Made by a program: the position numbers and the translations under genes. The notes beneath the pieces are model-generated. The model did not search any database. It was not told where the DNA came from and was given only the letters and a program-made list of their open reading frames with translations. DNA of 11,975 bases from an uncultured Collinsella sp. (GTDB taxonomy: Bacteria; Actinomycetota; Coriobacteriia; Coriobacteriales; Coriobacteriaceae), in the NCBI GenBank assembly GCA_900554495.1, contig USHR01000048.1, positions 1 through 11,975 of the forward strand, in the 5' to 3' direction. Of this stretch, positions 1-8,078 are shown in pieces. Position 1 is the first letter of the stretch, and every line of letters starts with the position of its first letter.

Positions 1-36
1 TCCGTACACGTGCGGATGAATGTGGGAGGTGTTCGG

Positions 37-141
37 ATGAAGTTGATAATCAAGGCGGCCGACGGGATCCCTAAGCACGCCATGCTTCTTATGTGCAGCA
101 AAGCTAATGCTGCTAAAATACAAAGCGCTCATGTAGTTTAA
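37..141 (+). CDS. Possible 34-aa small ORF upstream of ftsE (doubtful)
   Basis: An ATG at 37 follows a GGGAGG box (24-29) at a 7-base spacing and opens 34 codons to TAA at 139-141. The frame is also open to the window's left edge, so it could be the tail of a longer gene cut by the window. The predicted peptide begins MKLIIKAADG and I do not recognise it. The likely ftsE promoter -10 box lies inside it, which argues against a real gene. No other gene is visible in 1-164. Confidence 0.2.
   Translation: MKLIIKAADGIPKHAMLLMCSKANAAKIQSAHVV
111..119 (+). promoter_or_regulatory. Probable extended -10 promoter element for ftsEX
   Basis: TGCTAAAAT at 111-119 matches an extended -10 (TGnTAnnnT). It lies about 45 bases before the ftsE GTG, leaving a short leader that holds the AAGGAG ribosome binding site (154-159). 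No good -35 hexamer is seen at a 16-18 base spacing, which is tolerable for an extended -10 promoter. Confidence 0.4.
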
Positions 142-164
142 ACGCACGACGATAAGGAGCACCA

Positions 165-1385
165 GTGGGTAACCACTTCCGTACCTCCGGTGCGGGCGAT
201 GATGCCCCCAAGACGCAGGCAGGCGTCCAGGGCAGTCGTTTCGCCACTCCGGATTCAGAGGGCCAGCCTGTTGCTCAGGCCCCCGCTCAGCCGGCAGATC
301 AGGCACAGCCGGCATCCGATCCCTTTGCCTACAATCCCACCAGCGATGTTGCGCTTTCCGGCACGGCGGGTTTTGAGCCCGTTCAGGCCGTGACCGCTCG
401 CGTGGAGCAGCCTCAGGCTGGTGCCGCCACGCCGCAGCCTACCATGGCCGGCATTCCCGATCCCTTGGCCCCTGCGACGCCGGCTCCTCAGCCTGCGCAG
501 TCCGGTCTCTTTGCCGCTATTCCCGACCCCACGCAGCCTGCTGCCCCGGTGGTCGAGAGCGATCAGGCCGCCGAGGTCGCAAGCCTCGATAATGCGCTCA
601 ACAACCCCGATTTTACGTCGGTGTTTGCGCCCATCGATCCGCAGGCCAGCCGCAAGAAGATGGCCAAGCAGGCCGGTGTCGAGCCCGTTATCCTTATGGA
701 GCATGTCACCAAGATCTATCCGGCACAGCCCAACAAGCCTGCACTCGACGACATCAACATCGAGATCTATCCGGGCGAGTTCGTCTTCCTGGTCGGTCAC
801 TCCGGCTCGGGTAAGACCACGCTGCTGTCGACGCTCAACCGCGACGTCAAGCCGACGAGCGGCCGCATCCTGGTTGCCGGTCAGGACCTCATGAAGATCA
901 AGAATCGCAAGGTTCCGTTCCTGCGCCGCCAGATTGGCGCCGTGTTCCAGGACTTTAAGCTTCTGCCGCAAAAGACCGCCTACGAAAACGTGGCGTTTGC
1001 CCTGCAGTGCATCGGCAAGCCCAAGGGCGTCATTCGCAGCCAGGTGCCCGAGGTGCTGCGTCTGGTCGGTCTGGCCGATCAGATGGACTCGCTGCCCGAC
1101 CAGCTTTCCGGTGGCGAGCAGCAGCGCGTTGCCGTCGCCCGCGCTATGGTCAACCGTCCGCCGCTGCTGATCTGCGACGAGCCCACGGGTAACCTCGACC
1201 CGGCGATCTCGCTGGGCATCATGAAGCTGCTCGAGCGTATTAACCGCACCGGCACCACCGTGATCGTCGCCACGCACGACCGCGAGATGGTCGATAGCAT
1301 GCACCGTCGCGTGATCGCCCTCGAGGGCGGCCACGTTATCCGCGACCAGGAGAGGGGAGGTTACGGCAACTATGGCACCAACTAA
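165..1385 (+). CDS. ftsE: Cell division ATP-binding protein FtsE with long N-terminal extension
   Basis: Cytoplasmic ATPase of the FtsEX complex, which couples ATP hydrolysis to activation of cell-wall hydrolases at division. Residues 175-400 form a complete ABC ATPase: Walker A GHSGSGKTT (211-219), Q-loop FQD (261-263), signature LSGGEQQR (314-321), Walker B LLICDEP (334-340) and H-loop His371. The first 170 or so residues are a low-complexity Pro/Ala/Gln/Asp-rich stretch with no domain I recognise; FtsE proteins are usually about 220-240 aa. The GTG at 165 is preceded by AAGGAG (154-159), and the extension keeps coding-like third positions, so I favour the long form. The ATG at 660 would give about 241 aa but has no clear ribosome binding site. 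The last 14 bases overlap ftsX, implying coupled translation. Identification of FtsE is firm because FtsX follows. Confidence 0.93.
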   Translation: MGNHFRTSGAGDDAPKTQAGVQGSRFATPDSEGQPVAQAPAQPADQAQPASDPFAYNPTSDVALSGTAGFEPVQAVTARVEQPQAGAATPQPTMAGIPDPLAPATPAPQPAQSGLFAAIPDPTQPAAPVVESDQAAEVASLDNALNNPDFTSVFAPIDPQASRKKMAKQAGVEPVILMEHVTKIYPAQPNKPALDDINIEIYPGEFVFLVGHSGSGKTTLLSTLNRDVKPTSGRILVAGQDLMKIKNRKVPFLRRQIGAVFQDFKLLPQKTAYENVAFALQCIGKPKGVIRSQVPEVLRLVGLADQMDSLPDQLSGGEQQRVAVARAMVNRPPLLICDEPTGNLDPAISLGIMKLLERINRTGTTVIVATHDREMVDSMHRRVIALEGGHVIRDQERGGYGNYGTN

Positions 1386-2292
1386 CGTGGGCTACTCCTT
1401 CAAAGAGGCAATCAGCCACTTCTTCCGTAACTGGACTACCTCGCTCGGCGCCGTCATCACGATCTTCCTTTCGCTGTTTATCATCGGCCTGTTCATTATG
1501 GGTTCCGCGATGCTGAACTCCGTGATCGGTACCGTCGAGGATCAGGTTGTCATTAATGCCTTTATTAGCGATGACGCCGATCAGGCAGACGTCCAGGCCT
1601 TTGAGGCCGAGCTCAAGACGTGGAGCAACGTCAAGTCCGTGACCTATAAGGATAAGGACGACGCGCTGGCCGAGTACACGAGCAAGATGTCGGGTAACGC
1701 CGACGCCACCATGAGCGCGCTCGACGGCCAGAACCCGCTGCCCGCCTCGTTTGCGATTGAGATGGACGATCCGTCTCAGGTCGAGAGCACGGCCAAGAAG
1801 CTCAAGAAGAATGCCGACTTCCAAAAGATCGCGGACGACGGCGACGTCAACGCGAGCGTACTGTATGGCCAGGAGGAAGTAAGCCGCCTGTTCCAGGTGA
1901 CCAACTACATCCGCATCGCCGCCGTGGTACTCGTTGGTCTTCTGACCTTTATCGCATTCATCTTCATCAACAACACGATTCGCCTGTCCATCACGGCGCG
2001 TCGTCGTGAGATTGCGATTATGCGTCTGGTCGGCGCCGGCAACGGCTTCATTCGTGGCCCGTTTATCACCGAGGGCGTACTGCAGGCCATTTTGGGCTCG
2101 CTGCTTTCCATCGGCGTTCTGGAGCTGCTGCGCAATCTGATGATTCCGCGTCTGCAGGAGAGCATCGGCTGGATGTCGTTTGCCCTGCCGATGCAGTACT
2201 ACCTGGTGACCTATGCTGCGCTGATTCTGGTCGGCGTGATTATCGGTCTCTTTGGTTCTGCCATCGCCATGCGCCGCTACCTGCGCGTGTAG
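1372..2292 (+). CDS. ftsX: Cell division permease-like protein FtsX
   Basis: Membrane partner of FtsE, 306 aa. A short cytoplasmic N-terminus leads to TM1 (about 25-48) and an extracellular domain (about 50-175), which in the family contacts peptidoglycan hydrolases or their activators. TM2 (181-201), TM3 (about 230-252) and TM4 (about 277-299) follow. The NPLPASF segment (121-127) and RREIAIMRLVGA (211-222) are typical of FtsX. The ATG at 1372 lies inside the ftsE end, with GGGGAGG at 1354-1360. No hydrolase gene (such as a PcsB- or RipC-like protein) lies beside it in this window. A terminator follows directly, so ftsE-ftsX look like a two-gene unit. Confidence 0.95.
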   Translation: MAPTNVGYSFKEAISHFFRNWTTSLGAVITIFLSLFIIGLFIMGSAMLNSVIGTVEDQVVINAFISDDADQADVQAFEAELKTWSNVKSVTYKDKDDALAEYTSKMSGNADATMSALDGQNPLPASFAIEMDDPSQVESTAKKLKKNADFQKIADDGDVNASVLYGQEEVSRLFQVTNYIRIAAVVLVGLLTFIAFIFINNTIRLSITARRREIAIMRLVGAGNGFIRGPFITEGVLQAILGSLLSIGVLELLRNLMIPRLQESIGWMSFALPMQYYLVTYAALILVGVIIGLFGSAIAMRRYLRV

Positions 2293-2316
2293 GCATGCCT
2301 GGAACTCATCCCTTCC

Positions 2317-2350
2317 AACGGGTCGTCTCTTATGGGGCGGCCCGTTTTTT
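2317..2350 (+). terminator. Rho-independent terminator after ftsX
   Basis: Left arm AACGGGTCGTC (2317-2327) pairs with GGCGGCCCGTT (2336-2346) using two G-T pairs, around an 8-base loop. A run of T (2345-2350) follows. It sits 24 bases after the ftsX stop and separates ftsEX from rnr. Confidence 0.9.
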
Positions 2351-2387
2351 GATCCCTAGGGGACGGCAGGAAAGCGAATCATTTGGG

Positions 2388-2393
2388 TAGACT
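2388..2393 (+). promoter_or_regulatory. Candidate -10 box for rnr
   Basis: TAGACT, preceded by GG, lies 35 bases before the rnr start and just after the ftsX terminator, so a promoter is expected in this gap. A similar GGTAGAAT occurs at 11803-11810 and GGCTACAAT at 10693-10701. No convincing -35 box is visible. Confidence 0.3.
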
Positions 2394-2427
2394 CTTTGGA
2401 GTTCGCAATCGATAGTTAGGAGGCGCC

Positions 2428-4563
2428 ATGGGGCGCAATAACAAGCATAAGCGTGGAGCTCGCAATAAGCGCGGGCCGGTGCGCAGCGAACGCCGTCCGA
2501 GCCTGACCGGGCGCGTGCAGCTCCATGAGCACAGCGCCTACGTTGTAACCGAAAACGGCGACTACAAGGTCATGGGTCGCGGCAAGCGTGAGATCATGGA
2601 TGGCGATACCGTTGCCGTGAGCATTAAGAACAGCCCGCACGGTGAGCGGCGCGCCGTGATCGAAGGCGTGGTTGAGCGCGCAGCCATAAGCGTGGTGGGC
2701 ACGTACCAGACCGCCGGTCCGCTTGGTGTGATCGAGCCGCTCGATTCGCGTCTGAAGGCCGACTTCTTCATTCTGCCCGAGGATACCTCGGCGGATCGTC
2801 TGGGCGTCCACCCGGGTGATGCTGTTGTCGCGCGCATTTTGACCTACCCGACGCGCCTGGAATCGGGTACCGTGACGATCGAACGCCGCATTGGCGGAGA
2901 TGACGCGCCCGATTTGGGTGTTCAATATGTGATGGCGCGTTACGGCTATACCGATAGCTATCCCGAGGCCGCGCTGGACGAGGCCGAGGGGCTTTCGCTC
3001 GATGTGTCCGCGGCGCTTAAGGACCCGCTCCGCCGCGATCTGCGCGACCGCTTTGTCGTCACGATCGACCCGGTCGACGCGCGCGACTTTGACGACGCCA
3101 TTTCGCTGGAGCGTACGCCCGAGGGTGGCTACAAGCTGGGTGTGCATATCGCCGACGTTTCACACTATGTGGCTTGGGACGGGCATATCGATCTTGAGGC
3201 TCGCCATCGTACGACATCGGTGTATCTGGCCGATCGCGTGCTTCCCATGCTGCCCGAACGCCTGTCCTGTGACCTGTGCTCGCTTCGCCCTGACGAGGAC
3301 CGCCTTGCGTTTACCGTCGATATCGAGCTCGATGCGCAGGGTCGCGTGCGGCATTACGATCCGTACCCCAGCGTGATTCGCTCGCGTGTGCGTATGGACT
3401 ATGACGGCGCCGAGGCGCTGCTGGTGCGTGCCGGCGCGGTTGAGTATTCGGTGCTGGAGGGTGCGGCCGAGGATGTCACGGCTGTCGAGACCTCGCGCGA
3501 GGAAGCGCTTGAGCGCGGTCTTGCGTGCGAGGAGGCCGCCCGCGGCTACAACATCGACCTCGGCGATTTCCTTGTCGCCGCTAACGAACTCGCCGAACTC
3601 CGCCGTCGTATTCGTCGCGCCCGCGGCTCAGTCGATTTTGACACAGCCGAGATTCGCGCTCTATTGGATGAGGACGGAGTGCCCGTGCAGATTGTGGCGC
3701 GTGAGCGTTCGTGTGCCACGTCGCTTATCGAGGAAGCCATGCTGCTCGCCAACGAGTGCGTTGCAGAGTGGCTGGCAGACCGTGATATCGAGGCCTGCTA
3801 TCGTGTGCATGAGGATCCGAGCCCCGATAGCCTGCACGGTGCTGCCGTTGCGCTGGCGCAGCTAGGCATCATCGACGATCGCCGTGCTGCCGGTATTGCC
3901 CTGGGGAGCCCCGATGAGCTGCAGGCTGCAGTTGATGCCGCCGCCGGTACGGCCAACGCACCGCTCGTCAACACGCTGCTTCTGCGCAGCATGCAGCGCG
4001 CGCTGTACAAGCCGCGCAACGAGGGCCACTTTGCGCTCGCCGCGCCGTGCTACTGTCACTTTACGAGTCCCATCCGTCGCTACCCCGATCTGGTGGTGCA
4101 CCGCGTGCTCAAACTGCAGTTGGCCTATGAGCAGCTCGGCGGCAAGGACGCCTTGGTCCGTACGCCGCGGCTGATCGGCAAGGGGCGCGAGTCGCTGCCG
4201 CGCATTCTGCCGCAGATCTGCCGCGCATGTAGCGATGCCGAGCGCGCGGCAGATGCCGCCAGCCATGCGACGCAAAAGATCAAGATTGCCCAGTACTATG
4301 AGGACCGTCTGGGTGAGCGCTATGCCGGAACCGTCTCGTGGGTTAGCAGCATGGGCCTCTTTGTGCGCTTGGACCTAACACAGGTCGAGGGCCTGGTTTC
4401 AATTAAGAGCCTGGGCAACGAGTGGTTCGAGTTCGACGAGGACGCGCTAACGCTCACAGGTGCCGACACGGGCACCCGTTACGAGCTGGGGCAGCGCGTG
4501 ATTATCGAGGTCTCGCGCGTCAATACCACGCGTGGGCACTTGGACTTTAAGCTTATCCATTAG
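2428..4563 (+). CDS. rnr: Ribonuclease R (RNB-family 3'-5' exoribonuclease)
   Basis: Processive exoribonuclease that degrades structured RNA and serves mRNA turnover and quality control. Length is 711 aa. A basic N-terminus (residues 3-23) is followed by two OB/cold-shock-like segments (about 25-155). The RNB domain (about 200-550) has the metal-binding motif DPVDARDFDDAI (214-225; Asp214, 217, 220, 222, 223) and FTSPIRRYPDLVVHR (545-559). An S1 domain spans about 632-710. E. coli RNase R is about 810 aa; here the N-terminal winged-helix domain and the lysine-rich C-terminal tail are missing, the chain ending with the S1 fold. The ATG at 2428 has AGGAGG at 2418-2423. It appears monocistronic, between a terminator and a GC-rich stem-loop; no smpB is adjacent. 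VacB is a synonym. Confidence 0.95.
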   Translation: MGRNNKHKRGARNKRGPVRSERRPSLTGRVQLHEHSAYVVTENGDYKVMGRGKREIMDGDTVAVSIKNSPHGERRAVIEGVVERAAISVVGTYQTAGPLGVIEPLDSRLKADFFILPEDTSADRLGVHPGDAVVARILTYPTRLESGTVTIERRIGGDDAPDLGVQYVMARYGYTDSYPEAALDEAEGLSLDVSAALKDPLRRDLRDRFVVTIDPVDARDFDDAISLERTPEGGYKLGVHIADVSHYVAWDGHIDLEARHRTTSVYLADRVLPMLPERLSCDLCSLRPDEDRLAFTVDIELDAQGRVRHYDPYPSVIRSRVRMDYDGAEALLVRAGAVEYSVLEGAAEDVTAVETSREEALERGLACEEAARGYNIDLGDFLVAANELAELRRRIRRARGSVDFDTAEIRALLDEDGVPVQIVARERSCATSLIEEAMLLANECVAEWLADRDIEACYRVHEDPSPDSLHGAAVALAQLGIIDDRRAAGIALGSPDELQAAVDAAAGTANAPLVNTLLLRSMQRALYKPRNEGHFALAAPCYCHFTSPIRRYPDLVVHRVLKLQLAYEQLGGKDALVRTPRLIGKGRESLPRILPQICRACSDAERAADAASHATQKIKIAQYYEDRLGERYAGTVSWVSSMGLFVRLDLTQVEGLVSIKSLGNEWFEFDEDALTLTGADTGTRYELGQRVIIEVSRVNTTRGHLDFKLIH

Positions 4564-4588
4564 CTAAATCCCGACTCGTGGCGAGAGA

Positions 4589-4620
4589 GCGGAGGGCGGT
4601 CTTTCGGGGCCGCCCTCCGC
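4589..4620 (+). terminator. GC-rich stem-loop after rnr, likely terminator
   Basis: A perfect 11-bp stem, GCGGAGGGCGG (4589-4599) with CCGCCCTCCGC (4610-4620), extends by three inner pairs (two G-T) to a TTCG tetraloop (4603-4606). The stem is very stable but only a short ATTTG follows, so the U-tract is weak. It may act as a terminator, as an RNase barrier, or in both directions. Confidence 0.7.
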
Positions 4621-4689
4621 ATTTGAATAGTGGCTACCTTGCCGTCTGCTCGGCCGCCCGCTTACCTGCTATTTGAGAGGTAAAACCTA

Positions 4690-4721
4690 CCAAAATAAAC
4701 CTGTCCCTTTTGGCAGGTTTA
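4690..4721. repeat. REP-like crossing inverted repeats before recombinase
   Basis: Two inverted repeats interleave: CCAAAA (4690-4695) with TTTTGG (4708-4713), and TAAACCTG (4696-4703) with CAGGTTTA (4714-4721). The arm order A-B-A'-B' means both cannot form as simple nested hairpins. The small palindrome AGGTAAAACCT (4678-4688) lies just upstream. The block ends 18 bases before the recombinase start. It could be a REP-like repeat, a recombinase binding site, or an RNA with two alternative folds. The repeats are seen directly; the role is unknown. Confidence 0.6.
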
Positions 4722-4739
4722 CAAGAAAGCGGGGATGAG

Positions 4740-5345
4740 ATGGCGACGGTGTACGGGTATGCGCGGGTGAGTTCGCGCGATCAGAATCTGAATCGGCAGC
4801 TGGATGCGCTGGGCGCCTATGGCGTGGGCTCAGCGAATATTTATGCCGACCATGCGAGCGGCAAGGACTTCGATCGACCGCGTTATCGCGAGCTGCTGCA
4901 CGTCCTGGGAGACGGGGACGTGCTGGTGGTGCTTTCTATCGACCGACTTGGTCGTAATTACTCCGAGATTCTTGAGGAATGGCGACGCATTACCAAGGAG
5001 CTCGGGGTTGCCATTGTGGTGTTGGACATGCCATTGCTTGACACGCGCGCTAGGGCCAGCGGCGCGCCGGATGTGACCAACACCCTGATTGCCGATATTG
5101 TGCTGCAACTGCTGAGCTACGTGGCGCAGGTGGAGCGCGAGAATATCCATCGGCGCCAGGCGGAGGGAATTGCAGCGGCGCGGGCGCGAGGGGTTCGTTT
5201 CGGTCGACCTCGCAAGCCGTGCCCTCCTCAGTTTGAGCTGGTGCGCGATAGCTATGAGGCAGGCGATATTACCCGCAGCCAGGCAGCAAAGTGCCTGGGC
5301 GTGTGCGTGGGGACGTTCGATCGCTGGATGCGCGAGGCGGGGTAG
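4740..5345 (+). CDS. Serine recombinase / resolvase family protein
   Basis: Predicted 201-aa site-specific recombinase of the resolvase/invertase type, which cuts and rejoins DNA through a covalent phosphoserine link. The N-terminal catalytic domain begins YGYARVSSRDQN, with Arg9 and the likely nucleophile Ser11 (matching Ser10 of gamma-delta resolvase). The arginine-bearing DRLGR motif is at 68-72. A long dimerisation helix (about 119-150) is followed by GRPRK and a C-terminal helix-turn-helix (about 176-198). All key residues are present, so it looks active. I chose the ATG at 4740, where the conserved domain begins, with GCGGGG at 4729-4734. A TTG at 4710 in frame would add ten residues but overlaps the repeat arm. 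No transposase or invertible cassette is adjacent. It may resolve or invert DNA elsewhere, or be a leftover of a mobile element. Confidence 0.88.
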   Translation: MATVYGYARVSSRDQNLNRQLDALGAYGVGSANIYADHASGKDFDRPRYRELLHVLGDGDVLVVLSIDRLGRNYSEILEEWRRITKELGVAIVVLDMPLLDTRARASGAPDVTNTLIADIVLQLLSYVAQVERENIHRRQAEGIAAARARGVRFGRPRKPCPPQFELVRDSYEAGDITRSQAAKCLGVCVGTFDRWMREAG

Positions 5346-5414
5346 GGGTTTGCGTCGCTTTGTCGCTTCCTGTTGCGATTCAAATTTTGATACGGTGACG
5401 ATGCCATTTGGGGC

Positions 5415-5420
5415 TACACT
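5415..5420 (+). promoter_or_regulatory. Candidate -10 box for the VanZ-like gene
   Basis: TACACT preceded by GGC lies 30 bases before the TTG start at 5450. TTGATA occurs at 5387-5392 but the 22-base spacing is too long for a standard promoter. The resemblance to the GGCTACAAT box at 10693-10701 is the main support. Confidence 0.3.
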
Positions 5421-5449
5421 CGCTGATATTCAAAAAAGGAGGTTGGCCC

Positions 5450-6031
5450 TTGGCGCGCGTAAAACAAATAATCGGATGGACCGCAATTGTTCTGTTCGTT
5501 GCAACGCTGGCGGGCATCTGGGTGCTGACGGAGCAAAATGCGGTGGAGACGTCGTTGCTGAGCGAGTCCACCGCGCGTGTGGTGGAGGGTCAGGCTACGG
5601 GCGTTCAGGCTGCTGATGCCACGGGTGAAGCCCAGACAGAGAACGGAATGACCGGGGGCGCCGATTCGGCTGCCTCGAATGTCCGGTCTGGCCGACTTGC
5701 TTCCATTCGCATGTGGGTGGGCACAAACGTCCGTCGCGTTGCCCATACCGTAGAGTTTTTCTTCGTCGGATTATTCGCCTCCGTGGTCGTGGTTTGCCTT
5801 TCCAGGCGTCCGTGGAGCGTATGCTCCCGTTGCGTGCCCGTATTGCTCTTTTGCGCCGCCTGCTCCGTTGGCGATCAGGTGCATAAGATCTTTGTTCCCG
5901 GCAGGCATTTCGACGTTATCGATTTAGGATTCGATGCTGCGGGCTATGTCACCGCCATGCTGTTGGTATTGCTGGCAGCGGCGTTGGTGCGCCATGCGAC
6001 TCGGCCGATCGGCGCCCATGCGAGGCGCTAG
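5450..6031 (+). CDS. VanZ-like family membrane protein
   Basis: Predicted 193-aa membrane protein. TM1 (about 7-27) is followed by a 60-residue polar Gly/Ala/Thr/Glu-rich stretch (about 30-90). A three-helix region follows: TM2 about 99-117, TM3 about 125-140, TM4 about 160-180. The VanZ signature is visible as the conserved His in RVAHTVEFF (96-104) and GDQVHKIFVPGRHFDVIDL (141-159), matching the family's DExxQxFxPGRxxxxxDv pattern. Founder VanZ gives low-level teicoplanin resistance; most relatives have no assigned role, so no resistance should be inferred. The start is the TTG at 5450, with a strong AGGAGG (5437-5442) seven bases upstream; an upstream in-frame TTG at 5408 has none. It stands alone between the recombinase and the MurNAc cluster. 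The long extracytoplasmic linker is unusual. Confidence 0.82.
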   Translation: MARVKQIIGWTAIVLFVATLAGIWVLTEQNAVETSLLSESTARVVEGQATGVQAADATGEAQTENGMTGGADSAASNVRSGRLASIRMWVGTNVRRVAHTVEFFFVGLFASVVVVCLSRRPWSVCSRCVPVLLFCAACSVGDQVHKIFVPGRHFDVIDLGFDAAGYVTAMLLVLLAAALVRHATRPIGAHARR

Positions 6032-6112
6032 CCGGTAACAAACCCGTTTCTGATAATGCAACCTCGTTGAATTATTTTGTGTCGCGCGTATTTCCGAGCG
6101 GTCGGATTTGAG

Positions 6113-6139
6113 GGGCGAGCGGTAGAACGCTCGCCCTTT
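6113..6139 (+). terminator. Probable terminator after the VanZ-like gene
   Basis: A perfect 9-bp stem, GGGCGAGCG (6113-6121) with CGCTCGCCC (6128-6136), surrounds a GTAGAA loop and is followed by only TTT. It separates the VanZ-like gene from the MurNAc cluster. Confidence 0.72.
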
Positions 6140-6150
6140 GTGCGCCACGA

Positions 6151-6169
6151 TGCGGCACAATGTACCGCA
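6151..6169. promoter_or_regulatory. Palindromic operator candidate upstream of murR
   Basis: TGCGGCACAATGTACCGCA is a 19-bp imperfect palindrome in which eight of nine arm positions pair, a size typical of a dimeric HTH regulator site. It lies 66 bases before the murR start. Two further small palindromes follow: GTATCCGGTAC (6180-6190) and ACGAATCGTTCGT (6189-6201). MurR/RpiR proteins often control their own operon, so this is a plausible MurR site, but that is inference. A CRP- or CcpA-like global site is not evident. Confidence 0.45.
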
Positions 6170-6235
6170 AAAGCTGTTTGTATCCGGTACGAATCGTTCG
6201 TTGGTCTTTAATTCTTCTCAACGGAGGTGTTTGAG

Positions 6236-7087
6236 ATGGCAAACGGATTGCTTTTGCGGCTTCGCGAGCGTGAGCTCAGCGCGAGCCCGGCGGAACGCAA
6301 TGTCATCGCATATGTAAGCGCTCATCCGCACGAGGTGGTCGGGCTGTCCGTCCGCGGTCTTGCCGATGTCACGTTCTCCTCGCCCTCGAGCATTTTGCGC
6401 TTTTGCAAGCGTTTGGGTTTTGCGGGCTACAAGGAGTTCCAGCGCGAACTGATTGCCGAGCTGGCGCTCTTAGGTGACAAGAAAGACATAGCCCTCGAGG
6501 ACATCTCCATGGATGACAGCGTCGAACGTATCGTGGGGAAGGTGATGAAAAGCAACGTGCGCACAATCGAGGCGACGGCGCGAACGCTCGATTACACCGT
6601 CTTGGAGCGATGCGCGGCCCGTCTTAAGCGGGCACGCGCGGTCAATCTGTTCGGTATTGGTGCTTCTCGTTTGGTCGCGCACGACCTGGCGCAAAAGCTC
6701 ATGCGTGTCGACAAAGAGTGCCATCTGTACGACGACTGGCATGATCAGCTCTTATGTGCCAAGAACATGCATGAGGGCGATATGGCAATCGCCTTTAGTT
6801 ACTCGGGCTTGACGCAAGAGGTGCTGGACTGCACCGCCGAGGCTCAACGTCACAACTGTCCCGTTGTGGCCGTTACCAAAGTAGATGGATCATCCTAGCT
6901 TGCCACCATGGCCGATGCCGTGCTCGGCGTCGCTGCGAGTGAACCCTTGGTCCGCAGCGGTGCCATGGCTTCGCGTATGGCCCAGCTTATGGTTGTCGAT
7001 GCCCTGTACGCTGCTTACGTTGCCAGCGACTACGAACGGGCGACGCATGTCATAAAGCAAAACTACATCGAGAAACAGGAAAGATGA
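6236..7087 (+). pseudogene. murR: MurR/RpiR-family regulator interrupted by in-frame amber codon
   Basis: RpiR-type transcription factor, expected to repress or activate the MurNAc genes and sense MurNAc-6P through its SIS domain. The N-terminal helix-turn-helix (about 38-70, with FSSPSSILRFCKRLGFAGYKEF-type helices) is intact and the SIS domain starts near residue 125. Translation stops at TAG 6896-6898, after 220 residues. The same frame continues without shift for 62 more codons to TGA 7085-7087, and these encode the normal rest of the SIS domain (including EPLVRSGAMASRMAQL). The full length of 283 aa is usual for the family. A single base change in a Lys (AAG) or Gln (CAG) codon would explain it; a sequencing error or amber readthrough is also possible. 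The ATG at 6236 has GGAGG at 6223-6227. The murR name rests on the adjacent murQ and murP. Confidence 0.85.
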
Positions 7088-7097
7088 GGTGAATGAA

Positions 7098-8021
<924 letters not shown>

Positions 8022-8078
8022 GTGCGCGGCGTGAGCTGATATGACATCCAGACGAGATACCCAATACAAGGAGGAGTT

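Noticed and set aside
255..1334. Long minus-strand open frame (359 aa) opposite ftsE
   Set aside because: It mirrors a clear FtsE with all ATPase motifs. High GC leaves antisense frames open; the translation is compositionally odd (His/Arg/Gly-rich) and matches nothing I know.
4740..6031. Integrated mobile element carrying recombinase and VanZ-like gene
   Set aside because: No terminal repeats, target duplication, transposase or tRNA attachment site could be seen on both sides, and base composition does not shift sharply.
5450..6031. Glycopeptide resistance determinant
   Set aside because: Only the VanZ-like fold is present; no vanHAX, vanRS or vanY genes are nearby, and VanZ-like proteins are widespread without a resistance role.
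6890..6905. Frameshift in murR
   Set aside because: The reading frame before and after the TAG is the same, so the lesion is a nonsense codon and not an insertion or deletion.
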